Source of the DNA: Chromatiales bacterium
Lineage (GTDB): Bacteria > Pseudomonadota > Gammaproteobacteria > Steroidobacterales > GCA-2729495
Reading direction: 5' to 3'
DNA length: 45,364 nucleotides
NCBI GenBank assembly: GCA_020831895.1
Contig: JAFIFS010000044.1
Coordinates: 1 to 45,364 of the forward strand
Shown here: in pieces, positions 44,640-45,364 of the stretch
Position numbering within the stretch: the stretch's first letter is position 1
Layout: every line of letters starts with the position of its first letter
Translations under genes and position numbers: made by a program
Notes under the pieces: generated by a model
Told to the model about the DNA's origin: nothing
Seen by the model: the letters and a program-made list of their open reading frames with translations, nothing else
The model's database searches: none

Positions 44640-45308
44640 ATGAGCGCACATGAGTTCTGGCTGATCATCCACCTGCTGCTGTTCTGCTACTGGCTGGGCG
44701 GCGACATGGGGGTCTACTACTCCAGCGGAATGGTCATCGATCCCAAACTGAGCCGGGAGGGACGCCTGACCGCGGCAAAGATCATGGTCAACCTCGACCT
44801 GGTCCCACGCATCTGCATGGCGCTGATGCTAACCGTCGGCGGCATCCTGAGTTCGCAGTATGTCGAGCACCGCGACTGGCAGTGGCCGCTGATCATTGCC
44901 ATCGCGCCCGTGTGGCTGGCCATGGTGCTGATCATCCACGCGAAGGAGGGCACCGAGTTCGGGCGCTCTGTCGCTCGAGTGGACCGCTGGTTCCGCTGGA
45001 TCGTCGTGATCAGCATCTGTGCTTCGGTCGGTTATGCCTTCGCGTTTGAGTCCATGCTGGACAGTGATCCGTGGGTGGGCTTCAAGCTGCTGGTCTTCGC
45101 CGGCCTGGTCTTCTGCGGACTGATGATCCGGCAATTCATCGGCGGCTATGTCGTCGGCATCCACAAGCTCGCCCAGGGCGAGCCCACTGACGCCGAGAAC
45201 AGGGCGATGGCCGAGAGTCTTGCCAAGTGCCGCTACTTCGTCATCGCCATCTGGATCGGCCTGCTGCTGCAGGTCGTGCTCGGTGTGGTCAAGCCGGGCG
45301 GCGCGTGA
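44640..45308 (+). CDS. uncharacterised integral membrane protein
   Basis: A 222-residue protein with about five or six hydrophobic spans, at roughly 5-28, 53-72, 82-100, 116-136, 148-170 and 197-217. The first span holds an intramembrane histidine (IIHLLLFCYWLGGDMG), and a second histidine ends span three (LIIHAKEG). Such histidines in a small multi-span protein recall haem-binding membrane proteins of the CopD/HemJ/DUF2269 kind, but I cannot assign a family with confidence. It is complete, ending just before the degraded contig end. Confidence 0.7.
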   Translation: MSAHEFWLIIHLLLFCYWLGGDMGVYYSSGMVIDPKLSREGRLTAAKIMVNLDLVPRICMALMLTVGGILSSQYVEHRDWQWPLIIAIAPVWLAMVLIIHAKEGTEFGRSVARVDRWFRWIVVISICASVGYAFAFESMLDSDPWVGFKLLVFAGLVFCGLMIRQFIGGYVVGIHKLAQGEPTDAENRAMAESLAKCRYFVIAIWIGLLLQVVLGVVKPGGA

Positions 45309-45364
45309 GACGACAGCCGGGGGGGGGCGGGCCCCGCCCCCCCCCCACCCCCGCGACCCCGCCC
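45309..45364. other. low-complexity contig end
   Basis: Long G and C runs (GGGGGGGG, CCCCCCCCCC) with no coding signal, and composition shared with positions 1-119. It looks like assembly-edge noise, not a feature of the genome. Confidence 0.7.

Overview
The window reads as a contig from a GC-rich gammaproteobacterium. Supporting points are the pheT–ihfA–merR-like–tRNA-Pro block, a TtpC-type TonB2 system, a bifunctional aspartokinase/diaminopimelate decarboxylase of the kind known from Xanthomonas, and a YerC/TrpR-like gene heading the his operon. A relative of Xanthomonadales or Steroidobacterales is an inference, not a proof. Both extreme ends (about 1-119 and 45309-45364) are low-complexity G/C sequence that looks like assembly debris.

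Layout. 120-2196: 3' part of pheT, ihfA, a short MerR-like gene, tRNA-Pro(GGG). 2223-6388: an unusual CpcT/CpeT-like plus Rossmann fusion, a divergent class III nucleotidyl cyclase (minus strand) and a GlcD/D-2-hydroxyglutarate-dehydrogenase-like flavoenzyme. 6438-10720: ilvD overlapping a lysAC fusion. 10728-23528, all minus strand: a leucine operon (leuA-ilvE-leuC-leuD-leuB) followed by an autoregulated histidine operon (yerC-like, hisG-D-C-B-H-A-F-E). hisI is absent from the operon and hisF appears to start at ATT. 24073-29277, plus strand: a complete TonB2 energy-transduction operon (DUF3450 protein, TtpC, ExbB2, ExbD2, TonB2, TPR protein) ended by a hairpin. 29377-31377: a 2Fe-2S ferredoxin, a degenerate FAH-fold protein and a TauE/SafE permease.

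31417-44047 is an accessory catabolic region: VOC protein, class III CoA-transferase, HMG-CoA-lyase-like enzyme, HyuA/HyuB ATP-dependent amidohydrolase/carboxylase pair, IclR regulator, aldehyde dehydrogenase, SDR and a TRAP permease pair without its binding protein. Its gene content suggests import of an organic acid, CoA activation, ATP-dependent opening or carboxylation and lyase cleavage. I cannot name the substrate. An IclR-type palindrome lies on the predicted iclR promoter, and a related motif lies on the aldehyde dehydrogenase promoter. The window ends with a Prx5-like peroxiredoxin and an unrecognised membrane protein.

The anabolic genes (ilvD, ilvE, leuABCD, lysAC, his) make this largely an amino-acid biosynthesis neighbourhood. 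The most novel-looking items are the exported-looking CpcT/CpeT-Rossmann fusion, the cyclase with substituted specificity residues, the ATT-started hisF, the YerC operator, and the IclR-linked HyuAB/CoA-transferase/lyase cluster.
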